Positions 35,876 through 44,754 of a stretch of 56,892 nt of DNA are shown one piece after another. Within the stretch, counting starts at the first letter, position 1; each line of letters starts with the position of its first letter. Position numbers and translations under genes: made by a program. The DNA is from an uncultured Anaerolineae bacterium (GTDB taxonomy: Bacteria > Chloroflexota > Anaerolineae > Aggregatilineales > Phototrophicaceae): the NCBI GenBank assembly GCA_937922795.1, contig CALAJK010000083.1:1-56892 (forward strand), read 5' to 3'. Under the pieces are notes generated by a model that was not told the origin of the DNA, did not search any database, and worked only from the letters and a program-made list of their open reading frames with translations.

Positions 35876-36790
35876 ATGATGATGCGAAAATCCATCCACT
35901 ATTTCCTGTACCGGGTAGCCGCGCTGGACGATCTGCCGCCCGCTGTTGGCGCGCTCATCCGCAGCCAGACGGACGAGGCTGCGATCGAGTCCCTGTTTTT
36001 CATCCCGCCTCAGGATTACACGGTGACGCCGACAGGCTGGCGCTTGAGCGTGCCGTTTCTGTGGCGGCGGACGCCAGCGCGCACCCTGGCTTTCACGCCG
36101 ACGCACATCGTGGTGGTGGAAACCGAGGACGATCAGCGGCTGACAGTCATCAGCGTCCCGCTGGCGAGCCTGGTGAGCATCACTTTGACGGTGGTGCTGC
36201 TGTACGCCTTCTTCGAGCTGACCTGGCTGGAGGGGCACGGCGTGCAGACGCTGCGGGTCGAGTTCAACGCGGTCGGCGAACACATCGTCCGGGAGGCGCT
36301 GGCGCGCGTCCGCGCCCACATTGCGCCGCCGGCCGGCCTGTGGCCCGATCCCAAAGCCTGGGCCGGTCTGGCGGAAGCGCCGGTCAAGTTCCGCAACTAC
36401 CTGCGCTATCACCTGCTGCCGGGCGAACCGGTCGCCCTGACGGTGTACCAACCGGCCGTCCGCCGCGGCGAAGGGTGGTTCCAGCCCACGCTCGGCCCGA
36501 ACCGCGCCCTGGCGCTGACCGATCGCGAGCTGCTGCTGCTGGAAGACCCGCGCGAACGGCTGACGAACCGCTACGGCCTGGCCGCCCGTTTCTACCCGCT
36601 GCGCCACCTGGTGCGCGTGGCCTGCCAGCCAGCGCCGGAAGCGGTGTGGCTGCGGCTCGCCTTCGGCAACGACCTGGCCGCCGCCGAGGTGCAACTGCCG
36701 CTGGCGGAAACGGCGGCGGCGCGGGTGAACCAGGCGCTGTCGGCAGTCCACGCTAAGTGGTCAGGGCAGAGCCGTCCGACGGGACTGTAG
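35876..36790 (+). CDS. Conserved-looking membrane-associated protein, function unknown
   Basis: A 304-residue protein I do not recognise. Residues about 60-110 look like a PH-like beta sheet (LAFTPTHIVVVETEDDQRLTVISVPLASLVSITLTVVLLYAFFELTWLEG). A second similar domain around 205-275 (ALALTDRELLLLEDP... YPLRHLVRVACQP) suggests a duplicated bacterial PH-type fold. The hydrophobic stretch is short for a membrane helix. Three ATG codons follow GGAGG; I took the first (35876). It stands alone between its own -10 and the csp promoter. Confidence 0.65.
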   Translation: MMMRKSIHYFLYRVAALDDLPPAVGALIRSQTDEAAIESLFFIPPQDYTVTPTGWRLSVPFLWRRTPARTLAFTPTHIVVVETEDDQRLTVISVPLASLVSITLTVVLLYAFFELTWLEGHGVQTLRVEFNAVGEHIVREALARVRAHIAPPAGLWPDPKAWAGLAEAPVKFRNYLRYHLLPGEPVALTVYQPAVRRGEGWFQPTLGPNRALALTDRELLLLEDPRERLTNRYGLAARFYPLRHLVRVACQPAPEAVWLRLAFGNDLAAAEVQLPLAETAAARVNQALSAVHAKWSGQSRPTGL

Positions 36791-36853
36791 ACTGGCGTCT
36801 GGCGCTCAACACAATCTTAAACACCCGTTAGTACTGACGTCTCAGGTAATCGC

Positions 36854-36883
36854 TTGACATTTTTCATGATTCTCAACTACACT
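36854..36883 (+). promoter_or_regulatory. csp promoter
   Basis: Consensus TTGACA (36854-36859) and TACACT (36878-36883), 18-base spacer. It is the best sigma70-type match in the window. Confidence 0.75.
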
Positions 36884-36889
36884 CTCACT

Positions 36890-36999
36890 GTAGCTCAACG
36901 ACACACCTCGAAATGCGCTGTATCATCCGCGATAGGCAGCTTCAGATGTGCCAGAGCTTGTTCGAGATCAGTTCAGTGTAGCAGGAGTTTTACGAGCAT
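36890..36999 (+). promoter_or_regulatory. Long 5' leader of the cold-shock gene
   Basis: The predicted start near 36890 leaves about 110 untranslated bases. Long leaders are a known feature of cspA-type mRNAs, where they switch structure with temperature; that function is inferred here, not shown. Confidence 0.45.
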
Positions 37000-37212
37000 A
37001 TGTCTCAACGGATCAGGGGTGTGGTGAAGTGGTTCAGCCCGGAGAAGGGCTACGGGTTCATCACCCCGGAGAGCGGTCCCCCGGATATTTTCGTTCATTA
37101 CAGCGCGATCCAGGGTTCTGGCTACAAGACTCTGGATGAAGGTGCCAAGGTCGAGTTCGAAGTCGTTGAGGGTCCAAAGGGTAAACAAGCCAGCACGGTG
37201 ATGAAACTCTGA
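37000..37212 (+). CDS. csp: Cold-shock domain protein
   Basis: A 70-residue single cold-shock (OB-fold) domain that binds single-stranded RNA/DNA and acts as an RNA chaperone. RNP1 reads KGYGFIT and RNP2 [20 protein letters not shown] at the start is diagnostic. Length and motifs match CspA-type proteins fully. It has its own strong promoter and long leader, and a terminator 31 bases after the stop codon, so it is a single-gene transcript. Composition is less GC-rich than neighbours, as expected for highly expressed csp genes. Confidence 0.96.
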   Translation: MSQRIRGVVKWFSPEKGYGFITPESGPPDIFVHYSAIQGSGYKTLDEGAKVEFEVVEGPKGKQASTVMKL

Positions 37213-37236
37213 TCTATTCATCCTGAAGCAGGTCTC

Positions 37237-37242
37237 TATAAT
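37237..37242 (+). promoter_or_regulatory. TATAAT just before the csp terminator
   Basis: Consensus -10 directly upstream of the terminator and 56 bases before the inositol-phosphatase start. If used, the new transcript would begin inside the hairpin. Confidence 0.35.
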
Positions 37243-37243
37243 T

Positions 37244-37274
37244 AGGGGCTGTCTTGCTGAGACAGCCCCTTTTT
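37244..37274 (+). terminator. Rho-independent terminator of csp
   Basis: AGGGGCTGTCT pairs perfectly with AGACAGCCCCT (11 bp, 5-base loop TGCTG... read 37255-37259) and is followed by TTTT. Confidence 0.92.
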
Positions 37275-37298
37275 CATGCACGCACGCTGGAGACAGCC

Positions 37299-38114
37299 AT
37301 GGATCTGCAAGCCGTTCGCCACCTGACCGAGGAGATCGCGCGCGAGGCGGGCGCGGTCATCATGCAGCACTACGATCAGCCGCACCAGGAGCGCGTCAAG
37401 GGCCTGGCGATTGACATCACCACCGAGGCCGATACCGCAGCCGAGGCGGTGATCGTGGCCCGACTGCAGGCGGCCTTCCCCAGCCATCACATCATCGGCG
37501 AGGAGGGCGGCGGCATGGGCGCGCCCGCCGCCAGCGCCGACTACTTCTGGCACGTCGACCCGCTCGACGGCACCAGCAACTTCGCCAACAACCTGCCGTT
37601 CTTCGCCACCAGCATCGCGCTGTCTGGCCGCGATGGCCGGCCGCTGGTCGCTGCCGTCTACAGCCCGGCGATGGGCGAACTGTTCAGCGCGGCTCGCGGC
37701 GGCGGCGCCACCCTCAACGGCCGGCCGCTGCGCGTCTCCACCACCGCGGCGCTGGAGCGCGCCATCCTAGTGACCGGCTTTCCGTATGACGCCGCCTCAA
37801 ACCCGGACAACAACCTGGCCGAGTGGGCGTGGTTCGCCACGCGCACGCGCGGCCTGCGGCGGCTGGGATCGGCGGCGATTGATCTGTGCTACGTGGCGGC
37901 CGGGCGCTTTGAGGCCTACTGGGAGCGCTACATCCACTCCTGGGACTGCCTGGCCGGGCTGCTGTGCGTGCTGGAGGCTGGCGGCCGCGTGACCGACTAC
38001 GACGGCCACGACAGCGACCGGATCTACACTGGTGCGGAGATCGTGGCCTCTAACGGCGCGATCCACGACGTCGTGCTGGATGGTCTGCGCCGGGCGCAGC
38101 GGGGCGAACGCTGA
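37299..38114 (+). CDS. suhB: Inositol-monophosphatase family protein
   Basis: A 271-residue metal-dependent phosphatase of the IMPase/SuhB family, removing phosphate from inositol-1-phosphate or related sugar/nucleotide phosphates. The metal-binding Glu68-Glu69 (IIGEEGG), Asp87-Pro-Leu-Asp90-Gly-Thr-Ser (DPLDGTSNF) and the later WDCLAG motif are intact. GGAGA precedes ATG 37299. It follows the csp terminator and ends at a GC hairpin shared with a convergent operon. Family is secure; the natural substrate (inositol, histidinol or NADP-type phosphate) is not determinable. Confidence 0.9.
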   Translation: MDLQAVRHLTEEIAREAGAVIMQHYDQPHQERVKGLAIDITTEADTAAEAVIVARLQAAFPSHHIIGEEGGGMGAPAASADYFWHVDPLDGTSNFANNLPFFATSIALSGRDGRPLVAAVYSPAMGELFSAARGGGATLNGRPLRVSTTAALERAILVTGFPYDAASNPDNNLAEWAWFATRTRGLRRLGSAAIDLCYVAAGRFEAYWERYIHSWDCLAGLLCVLEAGGRVTDYDGHDSDRIYTGAEIVASNGAIHDVVLDGLRRAQRGER

Positions 38115-38149
38115 CCGACACCTAGGCTGGATGTGTCCCTGAAACCAGA

Positions 38150-38175
38150 CGGGGCAGCCTGTGGTCGCTGCCCCG
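38150..38175. terminator. Hairpin between convergent transcription units
   Basis: CGGGGCAGC and GCTGCCCCG form a perfect 9-bp stem with an 8-base loop between suhB and the DUF4397 operon; no T-run. Confidence 0.6.
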
Positions 38176-38202
38176 CCGCCCTTGCTCGCTTGGGCCGATT
38201 CT

Positions 38203-40068
38203 TCACCCGCCCGGAGCGGTATACTGCGGCAGCGTCAGCACATTGATGCGCACCCCCAGCCGCGAGACGATGATGACCGTGGCCGAGACCCATCCTTCGC
38301 GGACTGCGCCCGTGGCCGGGTCGGCAAAACGGACGCGCACCCACTCGCCCGACAGGTTGCGCCCCAGCACTTCCACCTCGGTCTGCGCCGTCAATCGCCC
38401 GATCACCGCCGCGTTCGGGTTGGGGTTCGAGCGCACATTGGCGCTGGCGGTGTTGATCACGCCCACATACAGGCGGTCGAGCGGCAGCCCAGCGCCGTAG
38501 TCAGCGAACTGCACCACTGAGACCGGCGGGTTGCCCACCGGCGAGCCCATCATCACGAAGGTGTAGACCATCCCGCCGACCATCTGCACATCGGGCAGGC
38601 TCAGCAGGCGGTTGGTCGTGCCGGCCGGGAAGAAGTCCAGGCGTTCATACAGGCCGGCGCGGGTCTCCGCGCTGCTGGCCTCCGCTGCGAACAGCGCCGG
38701 CAGCACCAGTTCAACCGGCGGCTCAGGCGTCGGCATCACGTTCGGGCGCGGCGGCGGCGTTCGGGTCGGCGTCACGTTCGGCGGCAGCGGCGCGGGGGGC
38801 AGCCGCGGCGTGAACAACTGTAGCGCGGGCACGCTGCTGACGGCGTTGATCAACCGCACCCGGGCGAAATTTTGCCGGGTCTGGGAGATATCGTCGGGCA
38901 GCAGCGCCATGAACAGGCTGCCTCCGGGCGTGTTGACGATGAATGTCGGCGCAGCTTGGGGATCGCCGCCCGGACGGCTCACCGGCAGGCCGGTTTCGGG
39001 CGCGGCCGCCGATCCATCGGCGTTCAGCAGCAGCAGCGTCCAGTTGACCTGGCGGCGATTTTCCGAGGTGATGGTGAAGGTCGCCCGCGCCAGCGGCGCC
39101 GAGTCCGGGCGAGACGCCGCGCGGCGCAGGGTGATGGTGTGGCTGTAGTCCTTCAGTCCCAGGTACTCCGTGGCGCGGCCGTAGTTCATGCGCGGCGCGA
39201 CCAGGCGCTCGTCAATGTAGACGTCCAGCACGGCCGTATCGTGCGCGGCATGGATGAGCCGCAGGCTGATGCCGTCCGGCGGCAGCTCCAGCGGCGCGCT
39301 GAGGCTGAACGCCGTGGGCTGGCTTGAGCCGGGGCCGACGGTGAGCGCCTCATCGCCGGCTCGGCGCGCCGGCGGCTGGATGTCCGGCACGATGATGAGC
39401 GTGTGCAGCGTGTTGGCGTAGAAGATCTGGTCGCCCAGGCGCGCCAGGATATCGAGCGCCGGGGCGTCGGCGTTCACCAGCGTCAGCGAATAAATCCCGG
39501 CGTCAACGTCAATGCTGCCATACGGCTGTTCGAACCGCACCTGATGCAGCAGCGACGCCCGCGATGGGTAGGCCACGCTCAACAGCGGCGGCGCGCCGGG
39601 CGCCAGGTGGGCGACCATCAGCCGCGTGCGCCCGACCGTCAGCGGACTGCGGTCATCCGCCATGAGGTAAAAACCGCCCGACTGGGCCACCGGCGGCGCG
39701 TCGTCGCCGCTGGCGAAGCGCCGCTGGTAGGCGACGGCCGTCAGGCTGGCGTTCGGCGACAGATCCACCAGATAATCGGCGATGGGGCTGGACAGCGGGC
39801 TGGCTTCAGGCGGGCGCACCGCGATCGAATGTTTGCCAGCCGGGATGACCAAGTAGGGCGTGGCGGCGCGCGGCGGCAGGTTGAAGGCGACGCGCTCGCC
39901 ATCCAGATAGACATCGACATTCCCCAGGCCGACCAAGGCGTTGACGATGCGCAGACTGCCCAGGTTGACGGGCGCGGAGCCCGTCTGGGCGATGACCGGC
40001 GCGAGCTGCGCCAGCGCCGCCAGCAGCAGCGTGAACACGAAAATCCAGGCCATCCACTTTTTGACCAT
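38203..40068 (-). CDS. Secreted DUF4397 protein with C-terminal SH3-like domain
   Basis: A 621-residue exported protein, last of a three-gene operon. A signal sequence (MVKKWMAWIFVFTLLLAALAQLAPVIAQ) is followed by DUF4397-type repeats (LRIVNALVGLGNVDVYLDGERV; LRLIHAAHDTAVLDVYIDERLV; VRLINAVSSVPALQLF). Next come a Thr/Pro-rich linker with TPTRTPPPRP and a bacterial SH3 domain (NTASANVRSNPNPNAAVIGRL... WVRVRF... GWVSAT), which usually binds peptidoglycan. I took the ATG at 40068, 7 bases after AGAAGG; another ATG lies at 40074. Probably a cell-surface structural or adhesion protein. Confidence 0.8.
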   Translation of the reverse strand: MVKKWMAWIFVFTLLLAALAQLAPVIAQTGSAPVNLGSLRIVNALVGLGNVDVYLDGERVAFNLPPRAATPYLVIPAGKHSIAVRPPEASPLSSPIADYLVDLSPNASLTAVAYQRRFASGDDAPPVAQSGGFYLMADDRSPLTVGRTRLMVAHLAPGAPPLLSVAYPSRASLLHQVRFEQPYGSIDVDAGIYSLTLVNADAPALDILARLGDQIFYANTLHTLIIVPDIQPPARRAGDEALTVGPGSSQPTAFSLSAPLELPPDGISLRLIHAAHDTAVLDVYIDERLVAPRMNYGRATEYLGLKDYSHTITLRRAASRPDSAPLARATFTITSENRRQVNWTLLLLNADGSAAAPETGLPVSRPGGDPQAAPTFIVNTPGGSLFMALLPDDISQTRQNFARVRLINAVSSVPALQLFTPRLPPAPLPPNVTPTRTPPPRPNVMPTPEPPVELVLPALFAAEASSAETRAGLYERLDFFPAGTTNRLLSLPDVQMVGGMVYTFVMMGSPVGNPPVSVVQFADYGAGLPLDRLYVGVINTASANVRSNPNPNAAVIGRLTAQTEVEVLGRNLSGEWVRVRFADPATGAVREGWVSATVIIVSRLGVRINVLTLPQYTAPGG

Positions 40069-40085
40069 GCTCATACCTTCTTGAA

Positions 40086-42218
40086 CTACGGCTGGCGGGT
40101 GGCCGTCGGCGTCAGATCGGGCGGGGCCACATTGATGACGGCGAAGGCTTCCTGCTGCTGCCCGCCCGGCCGGCAGTCCGCGCAAACGCGCAGGACGTGC
40201 GGCCCGGCCGATACCGTGGCCGGCAGGTTGACGAGCGCGGCCAGCGTGCCGTCGTCCAACGTACGCCCGGTGAACAATACCGCCGGGTTGTCATCCAGCC
40301 GCACCACAAACTGCGCGCCGGCGGCGAAACCCTGGCCGATCACCGTCACCTGGTCGCGCAGCGTATTGGGCGGGGCCGGGTCAACCAGCAGCGACGGCGG
40401 CGGCAGACTGGGCGTATTGGTCGGGCGCGGAGTGTTGGTCAGAACCGGCGTCCAGGTCGGCGTCGGGGTGAAGGCGCGGGTCGGCGTGCTGGTGATGCGC
40501 GGCGCGGCGGCCGTCAGCGTGGCCCGCACTGCCTCGGCGATCGCGTCGGGGTCGCTCGGCGCGCCCAGGTTGGAAACCTGCACGTCGGGTTCGACCAGCG
40601 CCATCTGGGCGGAGCCGGGTTCAGCGCCGGGAAAGGCGACGAAATCATACGTGCCGCCGGCTGCTAGTTCGACCTGGTTGATCTGCGCGATCACATTGCG
40701 CGTGCCGCTGAGCAGCAGCCGCACATCGTACAGCCCCGGCGCGCGGGTGACGTAGTCCGACGCCAGGCCGAACGACGCCTGTGCTGCCGGCTGCCACAGC
40801 GCTTCGGGGGGTAGCGTGGGCGCGCCCGGCGCAGTCGGCGCGTCGGCGGTCGGCGGAGCCACTAGCGCTGGGCGGATCTCCAGGTTCAGCGGGATGACGT
40901 CCTGCAAGCCGTGAATCAGGCGCAGGCTGGCGTTGATGGCTGAGCGCGGCGGACTCTGCACAAAGGTGGCGGCATTCAGGCTCTGCGCGTCGCCGGTCAG
41001 CAGCACGATCTTGCTGGCCCGCTGCACCGCCGGCGTATCCCACGGTCCGAGAGGAACATCCATCAGCCGCCGCCCATTTCGGGCCAGCGCCGTCACCCGG
41101 ACGCCCAAAGTTGACACAGGGATGGCCTCGGTCATGCCCACCGGCAGCAGATCGAACTGCGTCTGATCGTCCAGCAGCAGCGCGAATTCGCCGGCCTGAG
41201 GCGCGGCGTTGACGAACCGGATGAACGTATCCGTGGGCAGGCCGCGCGGCGCGCCGCTGAACAACAAATGTTCGGTGATGCCGACGATAGGGCTCGGCAG
41301 CAGCACCAGCACGTACTCCAGCCGGTTCGCCAGCGTCAGGTTGGCGCGCAGGCTGGTGATGAGCTGTTCCGGTTTTTCAGCATCGTACAGATCAACCAGG
41401 TGGCTGCCCGCCGGCACATCCAGCGGCCCGACGATGTCATTCAGGCGCAGGTTGTAAACCAGGGCGCGCTGAATATCCGGCAGCAGCACGTTGGCCGGCA
41501 GCAGCAGCGGGTTGGCCTGCACGATCGTCAGCCGCGCCCGGCCGCTGGGGACTGGCTGCGCGTTCTCGACGATCGGGATCAGCGCGCCGGGTTCCAGGAG
41601 CAGCAGCGATACGCTGCCGCCGGGCGGCACTTCGACGACGGTTGCCAATTCGGGCGCAGCGCGCGTGCCGATGTCCACATTGGTCGCCGAATTGAACAGC
41701 GCCACCTGGACGGCGCCGGGCGGCACCTGCTGGTAATTGGACGCCTGGGCGCTGGTCAGGCCGCGTTTCACTCGCTGGCCGTTGATGTAGACGTCGAACG
41801 CCGGGGCCGGTTGGGCTTCGTCCCCGCGCCAGCCGTGGAGCACCCGCAGCCGGCCGGGCGCGTCCGCCGCCGCCAGCGCCGGCAGGCTGGTCGCGAACGG
41901 CACGAAGGTGGGCGTGGGCGTGACACTGGGGGTGAAGGTCGCCGTAGGCGACACCTGCCGTGTCGGCACAACCGCCGGCGTCGGCGACGGCGTCGGGGTC
42001 GAGCTGGGCGTCAGGGTGATGCCCCCCAACGCCAGCACCGTTTCGGTCAGGCCGATCTGCACCTGAGCCGTGCCGGTCAGCGCCTGCGCCACCCCATCGG
42101 CCAGGGCGGCAGTATCATCTACAGCGGTGATGACGACCGTGATCGGCGGCGGCGACGGGATCGCCGTGTCGCAGGCTGCCGCCAGCAGCGCCGCCAGGAG
42201 AACCAGTAAAACGCGCAT
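40086..42218 (-). CDS. DUF4397-repeat lipoprotein
   Basis: A 710-residue predicted lipoprotein: MRVLLVLLAALLAAAC gives a lipobox ending at Cys16. A Thr/Pro/Ser-rich linker (about 50-100, TPSSTPTPSPTPAVV) leads to several DUF4397-like modules (LRVLHGWRGDEAQPAPAFDVYING; FIRFVNAAPQAGEFALLLDD; LRLIHGLQDVIPLNLEI). Near the C-terminus, after a second Thr/Pro linker, is an IPT/TIG-like Ig domain (VDPAPPNTLRDQVTVIGQGF). ATG 42218 is preceded by AAGGA. It is anchored on the outside, and 17 bases separate it from each neighbour. Function unknown. Confidence 0.8.
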   Translation of the reverse strand: MRVLLVLLAALLAAACDTAIPSPPPITVVITAVDDTAALADGVAQALTGTAQVQIGLTETVLALGGITLTPSSTPTPSPTPAVVPTRQVSPTATFTPSVTPTPTFVPFATSLPALAAADAPGRLRVLHGWRGDEAQPAPAFDVYINGQRVKRGLTSAQASNYQQVPPGAVQVALFNSATNVDIGTRAAPELATVVEVPPGGSVSLLLLEPGALIPIVENAQPVPSGRARLTIVQANPLLLPANVLLPDIQRALVYNLRLNDIVGPLDVPAGSHLVDLYDAEKPEQLITSLRANLTLANRLEYVLVLLPSPIVGITEHLLFSGAPRGLPTDTFIRFVNAAPQAGEFALLLDDQTQFDLLPVGMTEAIPVSTLGVRVTALARNGRRLMDVPLGPWDTPAVQRASKIVLLTGDAQSLNAATFVQSPPRSAINASLRLIHGLQDVIPLNLEIRPALVAPPTADAPTAPGAPTLPPEALWQPAAQASFGLASDYVTRAPGLYDVRLLLSGTRNVIAQINQVELAAGGTYDFVAFPGAEPGSAQMALVEPDVQVSNLGAPSDPDAIAEAVRATLTAAAPRITSTPTRAFTPTPTWTPVLTNTPRPTNTPSLPPPSLLVDPAPPNTLRDQVTVIGQGFAAGAQFVVRLDDNPAVLFTGRTLDDGTLAALVNLPATVSAGPHVLRVCADCRPGGQQQEAFAVINVAPPDLTPTATRQP

Positions 42219-42235
42219 GGGCAGTCCTTGACCGT

Positions 42236-42760
42236 TCAAAACAGCTCCGCAATGAACACGATATCGCCCGGCTGTACGCCGCGCGCCGCCAGGAGGGGGT
42301 TGTCGAGCTGAATGAGATCAGGCGGCACGTTGAAACGCGCCGCTAATCCGTTGAGCGTGTCGCCAGGGATGGCTATATACGGGCGGAATCGGCGCGGCGG
42401 GTCAAGCGCCTGCACGCCTTCCGGGACGACGATCGTCTCCCCGTTGCCCGCCTCCACATCGTCTTTCAAGCCGTTGGCGATGCGCAGCACTTCGACCGTG
42501 GTGTTGTAGCGAGCGGCAATCTCAGCCAGCGGTTGGTTCACGCCCAACTGCACCAGCCGGTACTGCGGCAGATCAGCTTCTGCCGTGCGCGTCGCCTCGA
42601 ACAGCGCCGCCTGCACGGCCGTTGCCACCGCCAGCGTCATCCGCGTATCGAAAATCTGCTGCCGGCGCATGCGATCGTTGAGCAGTATGCTGTAAATCAC
42701 GGCGGCGAACACGCTGATGACCAGGAGCGCCAGCAGCAGGCGACGCAGTAAACGAAACAT
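42236..42760 (-). CDS. Membrane-anchored LysM-domain protein
   Basis: A 174-residue protein with an N-terminal membrane anchor (MFRLLRRLLLALLVISVFAAVIYSILL) and two LysM-like units. The first reads YRLVQLGVNQPLAEIAARYNTTVEVLRIANGL, the second YIAIPGDTLNGLAARFNVPPDLIQLDNPL. LysM binds peptidoglycan N-acetylglucosamine. It is the first gene of the envelope operon, 17 bases ahead of the DUF4397 lipoprotein. Start chosen at ATG 42760, where the hydrophobic anchor begins; a longer frame upstream looks non-coding. It probably tethers the operon's products to the wall. Confidence 0.83.
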   Translation of the reverse strand: MFRLLRRLLLALLVISVFAAVIYSILLNDRMRRQQIFDTRMTLAVATAVQAALFEATRTAEADLPQYRLVQLGVNQPLAEIAARYNTTVEVLRIANGLKDDVEAGNGETIVVPEGVQALDPPRRFRPYIAIPGDTLNGLAARFNVPPDLIQLDNPLLAARGVQPGDIVFIAELF

Positions 42761-42959
42761 ATTTATCCCGATGAATGCCCCGCTCCAAGCGACACAGCGA
42801 GCGAGACAAGCGTTGATATACAGGTCATTCACTCTAGCATACTCTGGCGACAGCGGCAAGAACGCCCGGACTGCTTCCGGCCTGTTAACCGCCTGTTCCT
42901 GACCAAACTATCACAAGACTGCGGCTTGCGCGCGCCCGCGCGCGTCCCTCGATGCGTGG

Positions 42960-42965
42960 TATACT
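42960..42965 (+). promoter_or_regulatory. -10 element of the GHMP kinase gene
   Basis: TATACT, 45 bases before the GTG start codon. No good -35. Confidence 0.4.
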
Positions 42966-43010
42966 CAACTGTTAGGGCGGCGGATGCCGCGCAGCGTGGA
43001 GGAGACCCGC

Positions 43011-44036
43011 GTGCTACTCATCGCACGATCACCAGTACGAATCAGCTTGGGCGGCGGCGGAACCGACCTGCCCGCCTACTACACCCAGTTCGGCGGTTTT
43101 GTCGTCAGCACGGCCATCAACCGCTACGTGTACACGTTCATCTCGGAGGGCGTTGGCCGCGCCCTACAGGTGATGTCCTCAGATTTCCGGGCGTTCTACC
43201 GCCATGAGTCCGGCGGCGAGTTCACAACCGACGGCGAGCTGGGGCTGGCCAAAGCCGTCCTGCGCGAGTTCGGCGGCCTGCCAGGGGCCGATGTCTTCAT
43301 CGCCTCGCAGATCCCGCCGGGCACAGGCCTGGGCGGCTCCGGCGCGGTGGCCGTCTCAATGATCACCGCGCTGGCCGCCTGGCAGGGGCGCCGCCTGAGC
43401 AAAGCCGAGATCGCCGAGATGGCGTGCGACATCAGCATCAATAAGATGGGACTGCCCAGCGGCAAGCAGGACGAGTACGGCTCGGCCATGGGCGGCTTGA
43501 ACCAGATCATCTTCACCGCCGACGGCACTCGCGTTGAGCCTGTGCCCCTGCCTCCCGAAACACTTGATACGCTTCAGCGCCGGCTGATGCTCTTCTACAC
43601 GGGCAAATCGCGCAATTCCGTGCAGATCCTCACCAGCCAGTCCAACGCCAGCCGCAAACAAGACCCGGCCACGCTGGAACGGATGCACCAGATCAAGGCG
43701 CTCGGCCAGCGCATCCTGGAGACGCTGCGCGCCGGCGATCTGGACGGCTTCGCCGGGCTGCTTCATCAATCCTGGATGCAGAAGCGCGGCGTGGCCAGCG
43801 AGGTGACCAACTCCCAGATTGACCAGGCCTACGACACCGCGCGGCAGCATGGGGCGCTGGGCGGCAAGATCACGGGCGCGGGCGGCGGCGGCTTCTTGCT
43901 GCTGTACTGCCACGAGGAGCGCCAACCGGCGGTGACGCAGGCGCTGCACGCGCTCGGCCTGCGTCGGATGGATTTCCGTTTCGACTTCGACGGGGCGCAG
44001 GTGCTGCTCGACCAGCGCCTGCCAGCGCAGCGCTAG
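43011..44036 (+). CDS. GHMP-family sugar kinase (heptose-7-phosphate kinase type)
   Basis: A 341-residue GHMP kinase. SPVRISLGGGGTDLPAYY near the N-terminus is diagnostic for the D-glycero-D-manno-heptose 7-phosphate kinase/fucokinase-like branch. The ATP loop IPPGTGLGGSGA (101-112) and the C-terminal KITGAGGGGFLLL complete the fold. It phosphorylates C1 of a sugar phosphate on the way to nucleotide-activated sugars. The GTG start at 43011 is chosen because GGAGGAG ends 6 bases before it; the ATG at 42984 has no site. No other heptose genes are near. Exact sugar uncertain. Confidence 0.85.
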   Translation: MLLIARSPVRISLGGGGTDLPAYYTQFGGFVVSTAINRYVYTFISEGVGRALQVMSSDFRAFYRHESGGEFTTDGELGLAKAVLREFGGLPGADVFIASQIPPGTGLGGSGAVAVSMITALAAWQGRRLSKAEIAEMACDISINKMGLPSGKQDEYGSAMGGLNQIIFTADGTRVEPVPLPPETLDTLQRRLMLFYTGKSRNSVQILTSQSNASRKQDPATLERMHQIKALGQRILETLRAGDLDGFAGLLHQSWMQKRGVASEVTNSQIDQAYDTARQHGALGGKITGAGGGGFLLLYCHEERQPAVTQALHALGLRRMDFRFDFDGAQVLLDQRLPAQR

Positions 44037-44045
44037 GCAGCCCTG

Positions 44046-44750
44046 ATGCCCCAGATTCAGCTTGATGGACGGACGATCACCTACACCGTGCGCCGCAGCG
44101 GCCGGGCGCGCAGCGTGCGGCTACGCATCACGCCGCACGCCGGGCTGGAAGTCGTCCTGCCGACCGGCGTCAACGGTTTGGATATCGAGGGGCTGCTGCG
44201 AGAGCGCGCCGCCTGGATCCTGAAACACACGGCGCGAATGCCGTCCCCAGAGACGGGGCGGGCGTTCACCGCTGGCGCGCGCCTGCCGTTCCTGGGACGC
44301 GACTACACGCTGGAGGTCATCACGCGCCCGCATGGGCGGCCCAGCGTCGTCCAGCAGGCTGACCGGCTGGTCGTGCGGCTGCCCGCCCCGGCCGCGCCCG
44401 ATGAAGTGCGCGCCGTCTTGGAAAGCTGGTATCGCGCCCAGGCCCGGCGCTACTTGACAGCCCGCGCCGCCGAGCTCGCGCGGCAGCACGGCTTCACCTA
44501 CCAGCGCATCGCCATCAAAGACCAGCGGACGCGCTGGGGGAGCTGCTCCAGCCGCGGCAACCTGAATTTCAACTGGCGGCTGATGCTGGCCCCGCCAGCG
44601 GCCATAGACTACGTCATCGTGCACGAACTGTGCCATCTGCACGAGATGAACCACTCGCGCCGGTTTTGGACGCTGGTCGGGCGCTGCTGCCCCGACTACC
44701 GGCGCTGGGTGAAATGGTTCAAGCTGAACGGCGCCAGCCTGCGCTGGTGA
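44046..44750 (+). CDS. YgjP/DUF45-like zinc metallopeptidase
   Basis: A 234-residue protein of the YgjP-type (DUF45, SprT-like) family. The zinc site is His193-Glu-Leu-Cys-His197 (VHELCHLHEMNH) with third ligand probably His203, and the conserved upstream motif RTRWGSCSSRGNLNFNWRLMLAP is complete. The N-terminal 80 residues form the beta-rich domain typical of YgjP. Cytoplasmic; physiological substrate unknown. It follows the GHMP kinase by 9 bases, likely one transcript, and ends 4 bases from convergent rdgB. Confidence 0.9.
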   Translation: MPQIQLDGRTITYTVRRSGRARSVRLRITPHAGLEVVLPTGVNGLDIEGLLRERAAWILKHTARMPSPETGRAFTAGARLPFLGRDYTLEVITRPHGRPSVVQQADRLVVRLPAPAAPDEVRAVLESWYRAQARRYLTARAAELARQHGFTYQRIAIKDQRTRWGSCSSRGNLNFNWRLMLAPPAAIDYVIVHELCHLHEMNHSRRFWTLVGRCCPDYRRWVKWFKLNGASLRW

Positions 44751-44754
44751 GCGC

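Noticed and set aside
39403..42209. Two long plus-strand frames (450 and 313 codons) opposite the DUF4397 operon
   Set aside because: Low-complexity Arg/Gly/Val-rich peptides, antisense to genes with clear signal peptides and domains; GC-rich DNA gives long chance frames.
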